DNA of 64,000 nucleotides. Source: Spirochaeta sp. UBA5339 (GTDB lineage Bacteria > Spirochaetota > Spirochaetia > DSM-2461). Of this stretch, positions 32,065 to 41,101 are shown piece after piece (position 1 is the first letter of the stretch; the number at the start of each line of letters is the position of its first letter). The stretch is taken from contig DHQL01000016.1 of the NCBI GenBank assembly GCA_002408085.1, positions 154,687 through 218,686 of the forward strand, read 5' to 3'. The position numbers were made by a program, and so were the translations under genes. The notes under the pieces are model-generated. The model was given only the letters and a program-made list of their open reading frames with translations. It was not told the origin of the DNA and searched no databases.

Positions 32065-33252
32065 ATGAGACAATATCTGATCATCCTGTTCTGCTGCTTC
32101 ATGTCCCTGCCTGCAGGGGCCTACGAACTGAATAAGATCATCATTTCAAAAGAGCTGAAAAAGACAAGAGAATCAACAGTACTCTCTATTTTAAAGACCC
32201 AGAAGGGGGATTCCATTGATGAAGAAACCATCGGAGTTCTCAGACAGAGGCTGATCAAGAGCGGTATCTTTGTTGAGGAGAAGATTGAACTCAATCTGAT
32301 TCCCTCGGGGGATTACGCGGACCTGGAACTCCATCTGGATGAAAAAATATCCTTGATCCCCATTCCTATTGTATCTGTAAAAGACAAAGAGATTGAAGCC
32401 GGGATGTTTCTTGTGGATTCCAACTTCCTTGGCCTGGGAGACCAGCTGTTTGCGGGAGGTCTTTTCGGAAAGAACTCACAGCTGGGAATGATTCAGTATA
32501 CGGCAAAAAACCTGAAGGGAAGTGATTTTGATCTCGGTGGAGGCTTCAATTTCCACAATGGAAGCAGCAGCATCAACAATACTGAGGGGGATTCACTGGG
32601 CTCCTACTCCATTCTTTCGGCGGGAGGATCTGCATTCTTTCAATGGAGTACCGACAACTGGCAGGTTCGTACTTCTCTATCGGGAGGGTTTAGTGAGCTG
32701 ACAGATTCTACAGAGCATGACCTTATATCGGTGGAACCCGGCCTGTCTGCGGGATACAACGGGAAGCAGTTTAAAGAATTCTTCTGGGATGGATTTGATC
32801 TGAATGGATCAGCGTCCTACAGGGAATACAATGACAATAATTACAACTCAAGTGTTCTGAACCTGACCGGTTCCTGGGGATTAAGCCTCTTATCCAGACT
32901 TCAGGTGAATACAAAAGTCTCAGGATACCTTTACAATGGTACGGATATACTGAGTCCTGAAGTAAAATCTGTTATACTCCCGTCGGATGTACATGCGGAA
33001 ACACTTCTTCAGGGATCTTTTCAGCTTGTCCCTGTTCTTATTGACTTCTCCTGGGGTTACCTGGCTCTGCCAGTAGGAATAAATGCCGGTTATTTTGACG
33101 GAATCAGCGGAGATGATGAGTTGTTCTGGGGTCCCTCTGCCGCATTAACACTGAATCTTAAAAAGGTTGCCCTTCCTGCAGTCTCCATTGCCTACGGATG
33201 GAATATGGAAACAGAAACCGGGCAGCTGCAGATAAACCTGGGAATTCATTAA
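32065..33252 (+). CDS. BamA/TamA-like outer-membrane protein with single POTRA
   Basis: ATG 32065 has AGGAGA upstream. A cleavable signal (YLIILFCCFMSLPAGA) is followed by one POTRA-like domain (about 20-95: STVLSILKTQKGDSIDEETI, then RLIKSGIFVEEKIELNLI) and then a beta-rich region of about 290 residues ending in QLQINLGIH, an Omp85-like C-terminal strand. Canonical BamA has five POTRA domains and about 800 residues, so this is a short member, similar in plan to other minimal Omp85 proteins. It probably inserts or secretes a partner, but none is adjacent. Its last four bases overlap the convergent GntR gene. Confidence 0.8.
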   Translation: MRQYLIILFCCFMSLPAGAYELNKIIISKELKKTRESTVLSILKTQKGDSIDEETIGVLRQRLIKSGIFVEEKIELNLIPSGDYADLELHLDEKISLIPIPIVSVKDKEIEAGMFLVDSNFLGLGDQLFAGGLFGKNSQLGMIQYTAKNLKGSDFDLGGGFNFHNGSSSINNTEGDSLGSYSILSAGGSAFFQWSTDNWQVRTSLSGGFSELTDSTEHDLISVEPGLSAGYNGKQFKEFFWDGFDLNGSASYREYNDNNYNSSVLNLTGSWGLSLLSRLQVNTKVSGYLYNGTDILSPEVKSVILPSDVHAETLLQGSFQLVPVLIDFSWGYLALPVGINAGYFDGISGDDELFWGPSAALTLNLKKVALPAVSIAYGWNMETETGQLQINLGIH

Positions 33253-33977
33253 ACGGAACTGAGGTGTTCCACCTTATGCATGGTCAGGGAGATATGCTTT
33301 TCCATTATTTTCCTGGCCCCTTTGGCATCTTTCGCGACAAGAGCCTCCAGCATTCTGTGGTGATCTTCCACACTGGTATCCAGACTTCCTCTGACATATC
33401 CGGTTTTATTGAAGCTGTGCATCATCAGAGAGTGAAGATGCTTGTAAAGGGTTATCAGAATCTTGTTCCCCGTTGCCGAAACAATCAGATTGTGGAGTTC
33501 AAAATCAAGGATATTATAGCTGTCAATGTCCTGCTCTTCAGCCTTGCCGTCCAGTTTCTCCACCAGCTCAGCAAAACGGGGAACAAAGCCCCTGGGAGGA
33601 TCAGCGGCTATATCATATATGGCCTGAGACTCAATAATCCTTCTTGTCTTGGTCAGATCCACAAGAAGATCCTTAGTGCTTGAGAAGTGAAACACAAAGG
33701 AGCCCATCAGGGTCTCCAGAAAGTAGTCCAGATTAATCTCTTTGACAAAGACTCCCTTCCCCTGCTGGGTTTCAACAAGACCTCTGGATTCAAGAGTTCT
33801 TATAGCCTCACGTATAGAACGGGTTCCCACCTGGAGCTTTTCCGAAAGTTCAGCCTGAGAGGGCAGCTTGTCCCCCGGCTGGAGATCATTCTCAACAATG
33901 ATGCTTTCCAAAGCCTGAACAACTTCGTCTGAGACTTTTACTTTTTTAAGGGGCTCGATCTCTTTCATAATTTCCAT
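33249..33977 (-). CDS. GntR-family (FadR-type) regulator of the TRAP/aldolase cluster
   Basis: 242 residues: winged helix (VSDEVVQALESIIVENDLQP, then PSQAELSEKLQVGTRSIREA, wing LVETQQGKGVFVKE) followed by an FCD domain with candidate metal-binding acidic and His residues (FELHNLIVSATGN, VEDHHRMLEALV, MEKHISLTMHKVEH). It is divergent from the TRAP transporter and aldolase genes at 34155-37979 and is the likely regulator of that cluster, responding to the substrate or a catabolite. It overlaps the outer-membrane gene by four bases in convergent orientation. Confidence 0.9.
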   Translation of the reverse strand: MEIMKEIEPLKKVKVSDEVVQALESIIVENDLQPGDKLPSQAELSEKLQVGTRSIREAIRTLESRGLVETQQGKGVFVKEINLDYFLETLMGSFVFHFSSTKDLLVDLTKTRRIIESQAIYDIAADPPRGFVPRFAELVEKLDGKAEEQDIDSYNILDFELHNLIVSATGNKILITLYKHLHSLMMHSFNKTGYVRGSLDTSVEDHHRMLEALVAKDAKGARKIMEKHISLTMHKVEHLSSV

Positions 33978-34154
33978 TAGGGACCATTATAGTTTGAATA
34001 AATCAAATGTAAAACACCTCTTTATTCTACCTTCTGCATGCCATATGTCAAGTGTTAAATTTATAAGTTGACTTGTGACATAAGTCATAATACAATATTT
34101 TTATTCTGAGTAATTCAGAACGATATTCAAACGACTATGAAAGGAGTCAATCTA

Positions 34155-35174
34155 ATGAAAAAACTGTTAATCCTCGTTTTAATCAGTTTCATTACCCTAC
34201 CCTTTGCCTTTGCCGAAGGCCAGACCGACGGCGGCAGCGGAGATATGGTTGAAATTAATTTCTCATCTGTAAGTGTCCCCGGAGATGCTCACACTGAAGC
34301 AATGTTCATATTCAAGGATGAACTGGAAAAGCTTTCCGGCGGAACCATGAAGGTCAATGTCTACCACTCCGGTCAGCTCTACTCACAGGAAGGTGAACAG
34401 GCTGCCGTAAGACAGGGAACTGTAGATATGGTTTATACAAGCGCCCCCTGGCTTGCCGAGTTTATCCCCTACCTCTCCATGTTCGGTGCGGTATACACAT
34501 TCCAGGGATATGACCATATGACAAGCGTCTTCAACGGAGAGATCGGAGAAAAGGTCTTCCAGGATGTTGTTGACTCCCAGGGAATCCGCCCCCTGGCTGC
34601 CTACTACCTCGGAACAAGACAGCTGAACCTTGTTGAGAAAGTCGGACCCGTAAGAACCCCCGCCGACATGGCAGGTGTTAAGCTCAGAGTTCCCGGAAGC
34701 CCCTCATGGATCGCTCTGGGTAAGGCTCTCGGCGGAAACCCCACTCCCATGGCCTTTGGTGAAGTCTACATGGGTCTCAAGACAGGCGCCGTTGAGGGGC
34801 AGGATAACCCCCTCGGAACCGACAAGAACGCAAAGTTCTATGAGGTAACAAAATACATCGTTCTGACCAATCATGTTGTCGACTCCACATGGCCCACCAT
34901 TAATGAGAAAAAATGGCAGTCCTTTTCTGACCAGCAGAAAGAGTGGGTTCTGGAAGCCGTTGAGAAGGCACGTGATTTCTGTGACAGTAAGAATCTGGAA
35001 ACCGAAGCCGGTATTCTGGACTTCTTCAAGGGCGAAGGCATGACAATCATCGAAGATCCCGATATTGCCGCATTTGCCGAGTACGCACAGAACTCCTATA
35101 AGACAGAAAGCAAAGAGATCTCTGCGGACTGGGATTGGGACCTGTATGCTCAGGTTCAGGACATGGTCAAATAA
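34155..35174 (+). CDS. dctP: TRAP transporter substrate-binding protein (DctP-type)
   Basis: ATG 34155 has AAAGGAG upstream; an in-frame ATG at 34137 is less likely. Signal peptide KKLLILVLISFITLPFAFA. The mature protein has the DctP fold: KDELEKLSGGTMKVNVYHSG, then GVKLRVPGSPSWIALGKALG containing the conserved Arg that holds the carboxylate, and EVYMGLKTGAVEGQDNP. It binds an organic or sugar acid in the periplasm and hands it to the membrane subunits encoded next. A stem-loop at 35194 lies between this gene and dctQ. Confidence 0.93.
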   Translation: MKKLLILVLISFITLPFAFAEGQTDGGSGDMVEINFSSVSVPGDAHTEAMFIFKDELEKLSGGTMKVNVYHSGQLYSQEGEQAAVRQGTVDMVYTSAPWLAEFIPYLSMFGAVYTFQGYDHMTSVFNGEIGEKVFQDVVDSQGIRPLAAYYLGTRQLNLVEKVGPVRTPADMAGVKLRVPGSPSWIALGKALGGNPTPMAFGEVYMGLKTGAVEGQDNPLGTDKNAKFYEVTKYIVLTNHVVDSTWPTINEKKWQSFSDQQKEWVLEAVEKARDFCDSKNLETEAGILDFFKGEGMTIIEDPDIAAFAEYAQNSYKTESKEISADWDWDLYAQVQDMVK

Positions 35175-35193
35175 GAGACCCCTTCAGATAATC

Positions 35194-35222
35194 CGGTGCT
35201 CCGCCAATTCGGCGGAGTGCCG
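35194..35222 (+). other. Intra-operon stem-loop between dctP and dctQ
   Basis: CTCCGCC (35199-35205) pairs with GGCGGAG (35211-35217), extended by CGG/CCG outside. No long T run follows, so it is more likely a transcript-stabilising or partial-termination hairpin that gives more binding protein than permease, a common arrangement in binding-protein operons. Confidence 0.6.
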
Positions 35223-35246
35223 TATTTTGCATAATAAGGTATTTAA

Positions 35247-35741
35247 ATGAAAACAGCACTGAAAAAAGCCGGGAAGTTTATTATCGACACTGTCGAAGTT
35301 TACATTCCCTTCGCCGCATTTGTGACACTGTTCCTGGTATTCATCATAGGTATCGTATTCCGGTACTTTTTCAAACCACTTACCTGGACCCTGGAACTGT
35401 CACTGATCTGCTTTATCTGGACCTCCCTTCTGGGCGGCATTTTTGCTCAAAGGGATGAGTCTCATGTCATGTTCACCATGGTTTACGACGCCGTGAAACC
35501 TCTGACACAGCTCTGGATGCGCATATGCGGACACACCCTTCTTGTTATCTCCTTCCTGATCGGCCTTGTGCCCTCATGGAAGTACGTTCAGTTTATGAAC
35601 TACAAGAAGTCCAATGTACTCAAAATTCCCATGGATGTGGTTTTCCTGCCCTTCGTGGTTTTTCTGGCCTTTATGATCGGCCGCTACTCTCTGGAAGTCT
35701 ACAAGGACGTCCGGAAACTGATTAAGGGGGAGATCTCATGA
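35247..35741 (+). CDS. dctQ: TRAP transporter small permease (DctQ-type)
   Basis: 164 residues with four hydrophobic segments (VYIPFAAFVTLFLVFIIGIV, LTWTLELSLICFIWTSLLGG, CGHTLLVISFLIGLVPS, VVFLPFVVFLAFMIGRYSLE), the expected size and topology of DctQ. AAGG precedes the ATG. The gene overlaps dctM by four bases. It pairs with DctM in the inner membrane and couples uptake to the sodium gradient. Confidence 0.92.
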   Translation: MKTALKKAGKFIIDTVEVYIPFAAFVTLFLVFIIGIVFRYFFKPLTWTLELSLICFIWTSLLGGIFAQRDESHVMFTMVYDAVKPLTQLWMRICGHTLLVISFLIGLVPSWKYVQFMNYKKSNVLKIPMDVVFLPFVVFLAFMIGRYSLEVYKDVRKLIKGEIS

Positions 35742-37033
35742 ATATAGCCTTACTGGTATTCCTCCTCTGCTTTATATTGATCTTCCTGATCCGCATTCCC
35801 ATTGCACCGGGTATGCTGATGGCCTCCCTCTTCTACTTTGCCATTGCAAAGGGTCCCGCTGCGGATCTCAGTATGGCGGCCACCCAGTTCCTGACCAATA
35901 TGAACTCCAAATTTGTGCTTATAGCCGTTCCCCTTTTCGTGTTTATGGCGGAAGTCATGAACAGCGGTAAGGTAACGGATATGATATTCCGTTTTGCCAA
36001 CGCCATTGTAGGCAGAAAGCGGGGCGCCCTGGGTCATGTAAATGTTGTGGCATCCATCATCTTCTCGGGAATGACAGGTTCCGCCCTGGCCGATGCCTCG
36101 GGTCTGGGAATGATGGAGATCAAGGCAATGAACGACCATGGTTATGAGCGCGGCTTCAGCAGTGCCATCACCGCAGCTTCCGCCACCATCGGCCCCATCT
36201 TCCCCCCCAGCATTCCGATGATCTTCTACTCCATGCTCTCGGGAGCCTCCATCGGCGCCCTGTTTATGGGAGGAATGGTACCCGGTATTCTGATCGGTAT
36301 CGCCCTGATGGCATATATTGCCGTTATAGCCCGGGTAAGGGACTACCCCCGAGGTGAAAAACTGGCTCTGAAGACCACCATGGTCATTACCATGAAGGCC
36401 TTTCCCGCCCTCCTGTCCATTGTGGTTCTCCTGGGCGGTATCTATTCAGGTATCGTAACACCCACCGAAGCGGGAGCCCTTGCTGCCCTCTACGCCATAA
36501 TCGTCTCCTTCCTTGTGTACAGAGCACTGGGATTCAAGGAGCTGGTACAGGTTGTATTGAGAACCGTAAAGACAACGGGAACCCTTTCCCTGCTGGTAGG
36601 AACGGCTTACGCCTTCTCCTACATCGTTGCCATAGAACACATTCCCGATGCCGTGGCCGGATGGCTTCTGACGGTGACACAGAACAAGTACGTTCTTCTG
36701 CTGCTGATCAACATCGTCTTTATCATCCTGGGTATGTTTATCGACACCATGTGTATCACCCTGGTCTTTATCCCCATCGTTCTTCCCCTGGTAAACGCCC
36801 TGGGAATCGACCTGGTCCACTTTGGGGTCATGATCGTTCTGAATATGATGATCGGCCTCTCCACGCCCCCCTTTGGGATGCTTCTGTTTGTTGTATCGGG
36901 GATCTCCAAGACCCCCCTTAAAGAGGTTATCAGAGAGATTCTGCCCATGCTGGCAGTTCTCTTTGCGGTCCTCTTCCTGGTGACCTATGTTCCCGGGTTA
37001 GTAACCTTCCTGCCCTCAATGGTGGGTATGTAA
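35738..37033 (+). CDS. dctM: TRAP transporter large permease (DctM-type)
   Basis: 431 residues, about 12 membrane segments. Family landmarks include the VPLFVFMAEVMNSG stretch, ASATIGPIFPPSIPMIFYSM, and the late FIDTMCITLVFIPIVLPLV and MIGLSTPPFGMLLFVVSG. The start overlaps dctQ by four bases (ATGA), indicating coupled translation. It is the transport-catalysing subunit, sodium-driven. GC and codon use are higher than in the GntP genes. A dihydrodipicolinate-synthase-family gene follows after 13 bases. Confidence 0.95.
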   Translation: MNIALLVFLLCFILIFLIRIPIAPGMLMASLFYFAIAKGPAADLSMAATQFLTNMNSKFVLIAVPLFVFMAEVMNSGKVTDMIFRFANAIVGRKRGALGHVNVVASIIFSGMTGSALADASGLGMMEIKAMNDHGYERGFSSAITAASATIGPIFPPSIPMIFYSMLSGASIGALFMGGMVPGILIGIALMAYIAVIARVRDYPRGEKLALKTTMVITMKAFPALLSIVVLLGGIYSGIVTPTEAGALAALYAIIVSFLVYRALGFKELVQVVLRTVKTTGTLSLLVGTAYAFSYIVAIEHIPDAVAGWLLTVTQNKYVLLLLINIVFIILGMFIDTMCITLVFIPIVLPLVNALGIDLVHFGVMIVLNMMIGLSTPPFGMLLFVVSGISKTPLKEVIREILPMLAVLFAVLFLVTYVPGLVTFLPSMVGM

Positions 37034-37046
37034 TTTAGGAATAAAA

Positions 37047-37979
37047 ATGAGAAAAGAAATTGTAAGCGGGGTGTACCCCACAATGCTTACCCCCTTTAAC
37101 GAGGACCAGTCCATCGACTATGACGCCCTGAAGCGTCTGGTGGAGTGGTATATAGACCGGGGAATCGACGGACTCTTTGCAGTCTGTCAGTCCAGTGCCA
37201 TGTTCGAGCTGAGCCGGGAAGAGAGAGCAAAACTGCTGCTGAAAACAGTTGAGTACACCTCAGGCCGCTGTCCTGTAATGGCCTCGGGCCATGTGTCCGA
37301 CACCATAGAGGGACAGATTGACGATATGAAGGCCATGGAAGCCGCCGGTGCGGATGCCCTGGTTCTGGTTTCAAACCGTCTCGCCGCCCCCTGGGAGAGC
37401 GACAAGGTCTGGCTGAGCAACCTTGAGAAGCTGATGAAGGGCCTCTCCGACGACATCCCCCTGGGATTCTACGAGTGCCCCTACCCCTACAAGAGAGTCC
37501 TCTCAACTGATGTGGTAAAAGAGCTTATCGAAATGGACCGCTTTGAGTTTATCAAGGACACCTGCTGTGATCCTGAGATGATCACAGAGAGAGCCGCCGC
37601 CAGTAAAGGCACAAAGCTGAAGTTCTTTAACGCCAATGCCGCAACACTCCTGTTCAGCCTGAAAGAGGGCTATGCCGGTTACAGCGGCATCATGACCAAT
37701 TTCCACACCGACCTCTACTACCGTCTCTGCCATGACTGGAAAGAGATGGGAGCCGATGCCAATGAGCTGCAGAACTACCTGGGTATGGCCTCTACCATCG
37801 AGTGCCAGTTCTACCCGGCCAATGCCCGGTACAGCCTGATGAAAGAGGGTGTCTTTACCAATCTGATCAGCCGCCGGCAGGATGCACGGCTCAGACAGAT
37901 GACAGCTTCACAGAAGATGGAAATCGACCAGTTCTATGCTCTTTCTCAGGAGATGAGTCAGAAGTACAATAATAAATAA
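37047..37979 (+). CDS. DapA/N-acetylneuraminate lyase family aldolase
   Basis: 310 residues with a TIM barrel of the class I aldolase DHDPS/NAL superfamily. The Schiff-base lysine is in DRFEFIKDTC (about residue 170), and the catalytic tyrosine lies in LGFYECPYP (about 139). The N-terminal VSGVYPTMLTPFNEDQSIDY and DGLFAVCQSSAMFELS match the pyruvate-binding region. Context (GntR, TRAP transporter) argues for a catabolic aldolase for a keto-sugar acid or related compound rather than lysine biosynthesis. A strong terminator follows. Substrate unknown. Confidence 0.88.
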   Translation: MRKEIVSGVYPTMLTPFNEDQSIDYDALKRLVEWYIDRGIDGLFAVCQSSAMFELSREERAKLLLKTVEYTSGRCPVMASGHVSDTIEGQIDDMKAMEAAGADALVLVSNRLAAPWESDKVWLSNLEKLMKGLSDDIPLGFYECPYPYKRVLSTDVVKELIEMDRFEFIKDTCCDPEMITERAAASKGTKLKFFNANAATLLFSLKEGYAGYSGIMTNFHTDLYYRLCHDWKEMGADANELQNYLGMASTIECQFYPANARYSLMKEGVFTNLISRRQDARLRQMTASQKMEIDQFYALSQEMSQKYNNK

Positions 37980-37998
37980 TTTACCGAAAATACCTGTT

Positions 37999-38042
37999 GC
38001 CGCCCGGGAGTTCCTCCTTTTTCTTCCGGGCGGCCTTTTTTT
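37999..38042 (+). terminator. Terminator after the TRAP/aldolase operon
   Basis: GCCGCCCGG (37999-38007) pairs with CCGGGCGGC (38026-38034) and is followed by eight Ts. It separates the operon from the convergent endonuclease IV gene and could act on both. Confidence 0.85.
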
Positions 38043-38047
38043 GGGAT

Positions 38048-38893
38048 TTAAGACTGGTTTACCGAAAGCAGCCTGGCAACCTCATCGGGCCAGAGCTCCT
38101 CATCAATTGTTTCAAGCACCAGTGGAATCCCGTCAAACCGGGAGTCGGCGGCTATCCTTTCGAAGGCGGACCAGCCGATATTTCCCTGCCCCAGACTGTG
38201 GTGCCTGTCCAGATGACTCTCCAGAGTGGACTTGGCGTCATTCAGATGCATTCCCTTTAAATACTCAAAGCCGATAATTCTGTCAAACTCATCCCAGACT
38301 CTGTCCATGGATTCGGGAGTTCTCAGGTCATAGCCTGCTGCAAAGAGATGACAGGTATCCAGGCAGACAGCCACACGGCTTCTGTCCTTTACCCCGTCGA
38401 TAATTCTTGCGATCTCTCCAAAGGTGCTTCCCAGATTGGAACCCTGACCGGCAGTGTTTTCAATGAGCAAAACCGCGGTCTCTGTCTGGTCTATTGCAAT
38501 ATTAAGGCTCTGGGCAATACGGTCCAGACAGGCATCGGGTTCAATAGACCGCAGATGGCTGCCGGGATGAAAGTTCAGATACTTCAGGCCCAGCTGCTCC
38601 ACCCGCTCCACCTCATCCAGAAAGGCATTACGGGACTTCTCCAGCTTTTCCGCTTCCGGATGGCCCAGATTGATCAGATAGGAGTCGTGGGGCAGTACGG
38701 CTTCCGGTCCGTATCCGCAGGCTTTCAGGTTCTCCTTAAAGGCGGCAATACCCTCGGGAGTCAGGGGCTTTGCAGTCCACTGTCTCTGATTCTTTGTAAA
38801 CATGCCGAAGCCTGTGGCTCCGATCTTCTTTGCATTCAGGGGAGCGTTCTCCACTCCACCGGCTATACTGACATGGGGTCCGATCTGTTTCAT
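38048..38893 (-). CDS. nfo: Endonuclease IV (AP endonuclease)
   Basis: 281 residues of the AP endonuclease family 2, a zinc-dependent TIM barrel. Seen: KQIGPHVSIAGGVENAPLNA at the start, FTKNQRQW, the metal-ligand segments LNFHPGSH, LLIENTAGQG, VCLDTCHLFAAGYD, MHLNDAKSTLESHLDRHHSL and the final LVLETIDEELWPDEV. All expected ligand positions appear present. The enzyme cuts DNA at abasic sites. The ATG overlaps the stop of the PAS gene by four bases. Length is normal. Confidence 0.95.
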   Translation of the reverse strand: MKQIGPHVSIAGGVENAPLNAKKIGATGFGMFTKNQRQWTAKPLTPEGIAAFKENLKACGYGPEAVLPHDSYLINLGHPEAEKLEKSRNAFLDEVERVEQLGLKYLNFHPGSHLRSIEPDACLDRIAQSLNIAIDQTETAVLLIENTAGQGSNLGSTFGEIARIIDGVKDRSRVAVCLDTCHLFAAGYDLRTPESMDRVWDEFDRIIGFEYLKGMHLNDAKSTLESHLDRHHSLGQGNIGWSAFERIAADSRFDGIPLVLETIDEELWPDEVARLLSVNQS

Positions 38894-39915
38894 TCGCTGT
38901 CTTCCATTATTTTTTTAAACCACTCTTCATCACCGTAGAGCTCTTTGGCGCACCTGGGACAGAGGGAGTGACTGAAGGAGGCGTCGGAGTGCTCATGGAC
39001 ATAGGTCTCAAGCTGGTTCCAGTAGCCCTTGTCGTCTCTGATATCATGGCATCTGGAACAGATAGGAATCAGTCCGCCGAGAACTTTAATGCTCTTTAAA
39101 GCCTCTTCCAGATCAGAAACTAGCTTTTTGTGTTTCGAAATATCCTGTATTGTACCGAACATCTCATAGAGTTCTCCATTCTTGTCTAATTTCAGATGAC
39201 CTCTGCCATGAACCCATATGGACTCACCGCTTTTAACATTTATGATTCTGTACTCTCTGTCAAAGGGCATGTTTTCCTTTAATACATGATTTGACAGATA
39301 GTCTCCTATCATCTCCCTGTCATCGGGATGGACAAGACTCAGCCAGCCTTCAACGCTGCGGTTAAATTCCCTTTCAATTCCAAAGATCTGATCAAGGACT
39401 GCCGAACTGTTCCATATTCCGGCTCCGATATCAAAGACATAGTGACCAATTCTGGCCAGCTCCTGAGCTTCCAGAAGCTGACTCTCACTTCTGCCCAGTT
39501 TCTCCTGAATCCTCTTTCTTTCGCTGATCTCCTTTTCCAGTACCCTTGTGTGTACCTTCTCCTTCTCCCTCTCCTCCGTCTCCTCGGGAATCCAGCGTTT
39601 AATCACGATAATAATTACCAGTGTCGCCGCGATAACATTGATAATCTTGGGAACAAACACATACTCGGGCTGTACCAGAAAATCATGAATCGTTTTAGGA
39701 AGGAAACCTGCCAGGGAGGTATACCAGAAGCCGAAATAGATGCTTTCAAAGAGGGTCCGAAAGGCGTCAATCGCAAGAATGGTCAGCAGAATTGTAAAGA
39801 GCCGGCTGCTCAGGGCTTTCTGTCTTATTCTCCAGAGATAGAAAATAAATATGGAAAGCCAGAGCGCCGTGAGTATCCAGTATGAAACGGGAGTGAAGTA
39901 TTTGAAAAACAGCAT
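38890..39915 (-). CDS. Membrane PAS protein with four-cysteine output module
   Basis: 341 residues. The first 110 hold about four hydrophobic helices (VSYWILTALWLSIFIFYLWR, IINVIAATLVIIIVIKRW). A short coiled linker leads to a PAS domain (about 150-255; ARIGHYVFDIGAGIWNSSAV, WLSLVHPDDREMIGDYL). The end (about 275-330) has paired cysteines, ICSRCHDIRDDKGYWNQLET and LCPRCAKEL, a module common in spirochaete-type and other PAS proteins without a kinase domain. It probably relays a sensory signal, perhaps through metal or redox. It overlaps the nfo start by four bases. Confidence 0.85.
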   Translation of the reverse strand: MLFFKYFTPVSYWILTALWLSIFIFYLWRIRQKALSSRLFTILLTILAIDAFRTLFESIYFGFWYTSLAGFLPKTIHDFLVQPEYVFVPKIINVIAATLVIIIVIKRWIPEETEEREKEKVHTRVLEKEISERKRIQEKLGRSESQLLEAQELARIGHYVFDIGAGIWNSSAVLDQIFGIEREFNRSVEGWLSLVHPDDREMIGDYLSNHVLKENMPFDREYRIINVKSGESIWVHGRGHLKLDKNGELYEMFGTIQDISKHKKLVSDLEEALKSIKVLGGLIPICSRCHDIRDDKGYWNQLETYVHEHSDASFSHSLCPRCAKELYGDEEWFKKIMEDSE

Positions 39916-40045
39916 TTGCAGCCCCCTGACATACAGTTACTGCCTGATGTCCGATTATAACTATAAGTCCGGGGAGTATATAATTCAAAAACTGCCTTCT
40001 GAACCGACTCCTGAATGGGAAAGCGGAGTTCAGAGGAGAATTGAG

Positions 40046-40393
40046 CTATTTATCACCCTCTTCGGGAACAATGCAGATAAAGGAAAAATCCCCGTCTCCG
40101 GCATTCCTGAACTGGTGCACCTCGCCTCCGGGAACATAGGCGGTATCACCCGGTGCAACGGCCTGTTCCTCTCCATCAATAAAGAGTGTTCCACTGCCTC
40201 TGATAATGTAGTTTATATGGGGCCAGTCATGGGTATGTTTCGGGGTGTAGCCGTCGGCTCCCAGGGTAAAGATCCGCATGGACCAGCCCTCCCAGCCCTC
40301 TTTTCCGGTAATACCGGTCTGTTTCAATACATTCTTTGCTGCATCCATCTTAACTTCCACGGAGCTCATTTCACTGCTTTTCAGTATGGGCAT
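40046..40393 (-). CDS. Cupin-domain protein, 115 aa
   Basis: A single cupin barrel: motif 1 in YTPKHTHDWPHINYIIRGSG (two or three metal-ligand histidines), motif 2 in APGDTAYVPGGEVHQFRN with the third histidine. Such small metal-binding cupins act as enzymes or sensors. It ends 130 bases from the PAS gene and starts 19 bases after the flavodoxin-like gene on the same strand, so the two may be one unit. No substrate is suggested. Confidence 0.9.
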   Translation of the reverse strand: MPILKSSEMSSVEVKMDAAKNVLKQTGITGKEGWEGWSMRIFTLGADGYTPKHTHDWPHINYIIRGSGTLFIDGEEQAVAPGDTAYVPGGEVHQFRNAGDGDFSFICIVPEEGDK

Positions 40394-40412
40394 AATTCAT
40401 TCTCCTATTTGA

Positions 40413-41033
40413 TCAGCGGATAAAGCTGGTCTTTTTGGTCTTCTGCTGGTCGGGTTTTTCGATACCTGCAGCCTTGCCGGCCTCTATGGACTTGATGATC
40501 CAGGCCATATTCTTCCCGAGGATTCTCATGGTCTCCATTCCCTCCTCATCCTGGCGGACTTCTTCAGGAGTCGTGCCATGTACAGAGTTCCAATAGGTTG
40601 AGGAGATGACGGGCATGCAGTTGATGGTAAAATACTTGATCAGCTGATCGAAGGCGGCGCTGGCTCCTCCGCGGCGGCAGCAGACAACGGGAGCTCCGGG
40701 CTTTCCCTTGAAGTGTCCTGAACCGGAATAGAAGGCCCTGTCCATAAAAGATGTGATATGACCGGAGGCGGCGGCATAGTGGACAGGAGAGCCCACAATC
40801 AGCCCGTCGGCATCCCTTGCAAAGTCAACAAACTCGTTCACCTTGTCATCTATAAAACAGCGGCCTGATTTCCGGCAGCTGCCGCATCCGATACATCCTG
40901 CCAGGGGCTTGTTCCCCACCCAGAAAATATCTGTCTCCAGGCCTTCCTGATTCAGGACTGCGGCAGCTTCGGAGAGAGCGGTAAAGGTACAGCCCTTCTC
41001 ATGGGGGCTGCCGTTTACTAGTACTACTTTCAT
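40413..41033 (-). CDS. Flavodoxin-like FMN-dependent reductase
   Basis: ATG 41033 has GAGG upstream; a longer start is less likely. The sequence starts KVVLVNGSPHEKGCTFTALS, the FMN phosphate loop of the NADPH-dependent FMN reductase family. CIGCGSCRKSGRCFIDDKV (about 64-82) is a cysteine-rich insert typical of iron-sulfur flavoprotein (Isf)-like members, though only part of a cluster motif. ADGLIVGSPVHYAAASGHIT is the second FMN-binding loop. Cytosolic; probably reduces small electron acceptors or quinones in an anaerobe. Confidence 0.85.
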   Translation of the reverse strand: MKVVLVNGSPHEKGCTFTALSEAAAVLNQEGLETDIFWVGNKPLAGCIGCGSCRKSGRCFIDDKVNEFVDFARDADGLIVGSPVHYAAASGHITSFMDRAFYSGSGHFKGKPGAPVVCCRRGGASAAFDQLIKYFTINCMPVISSTYWNSVHGTTPEEVRQDEEGMETMRILGKNMAWIIKSIEAGKAAGIEKPDQQKTKKTSFIR

Positions 41034-41101
41034 TTTATTCCTCACATAAACAGTTTCGGAATAAAGTGTCCCCTTTTTGTCCGGATAGGTCAAGAATCGG
41101 T

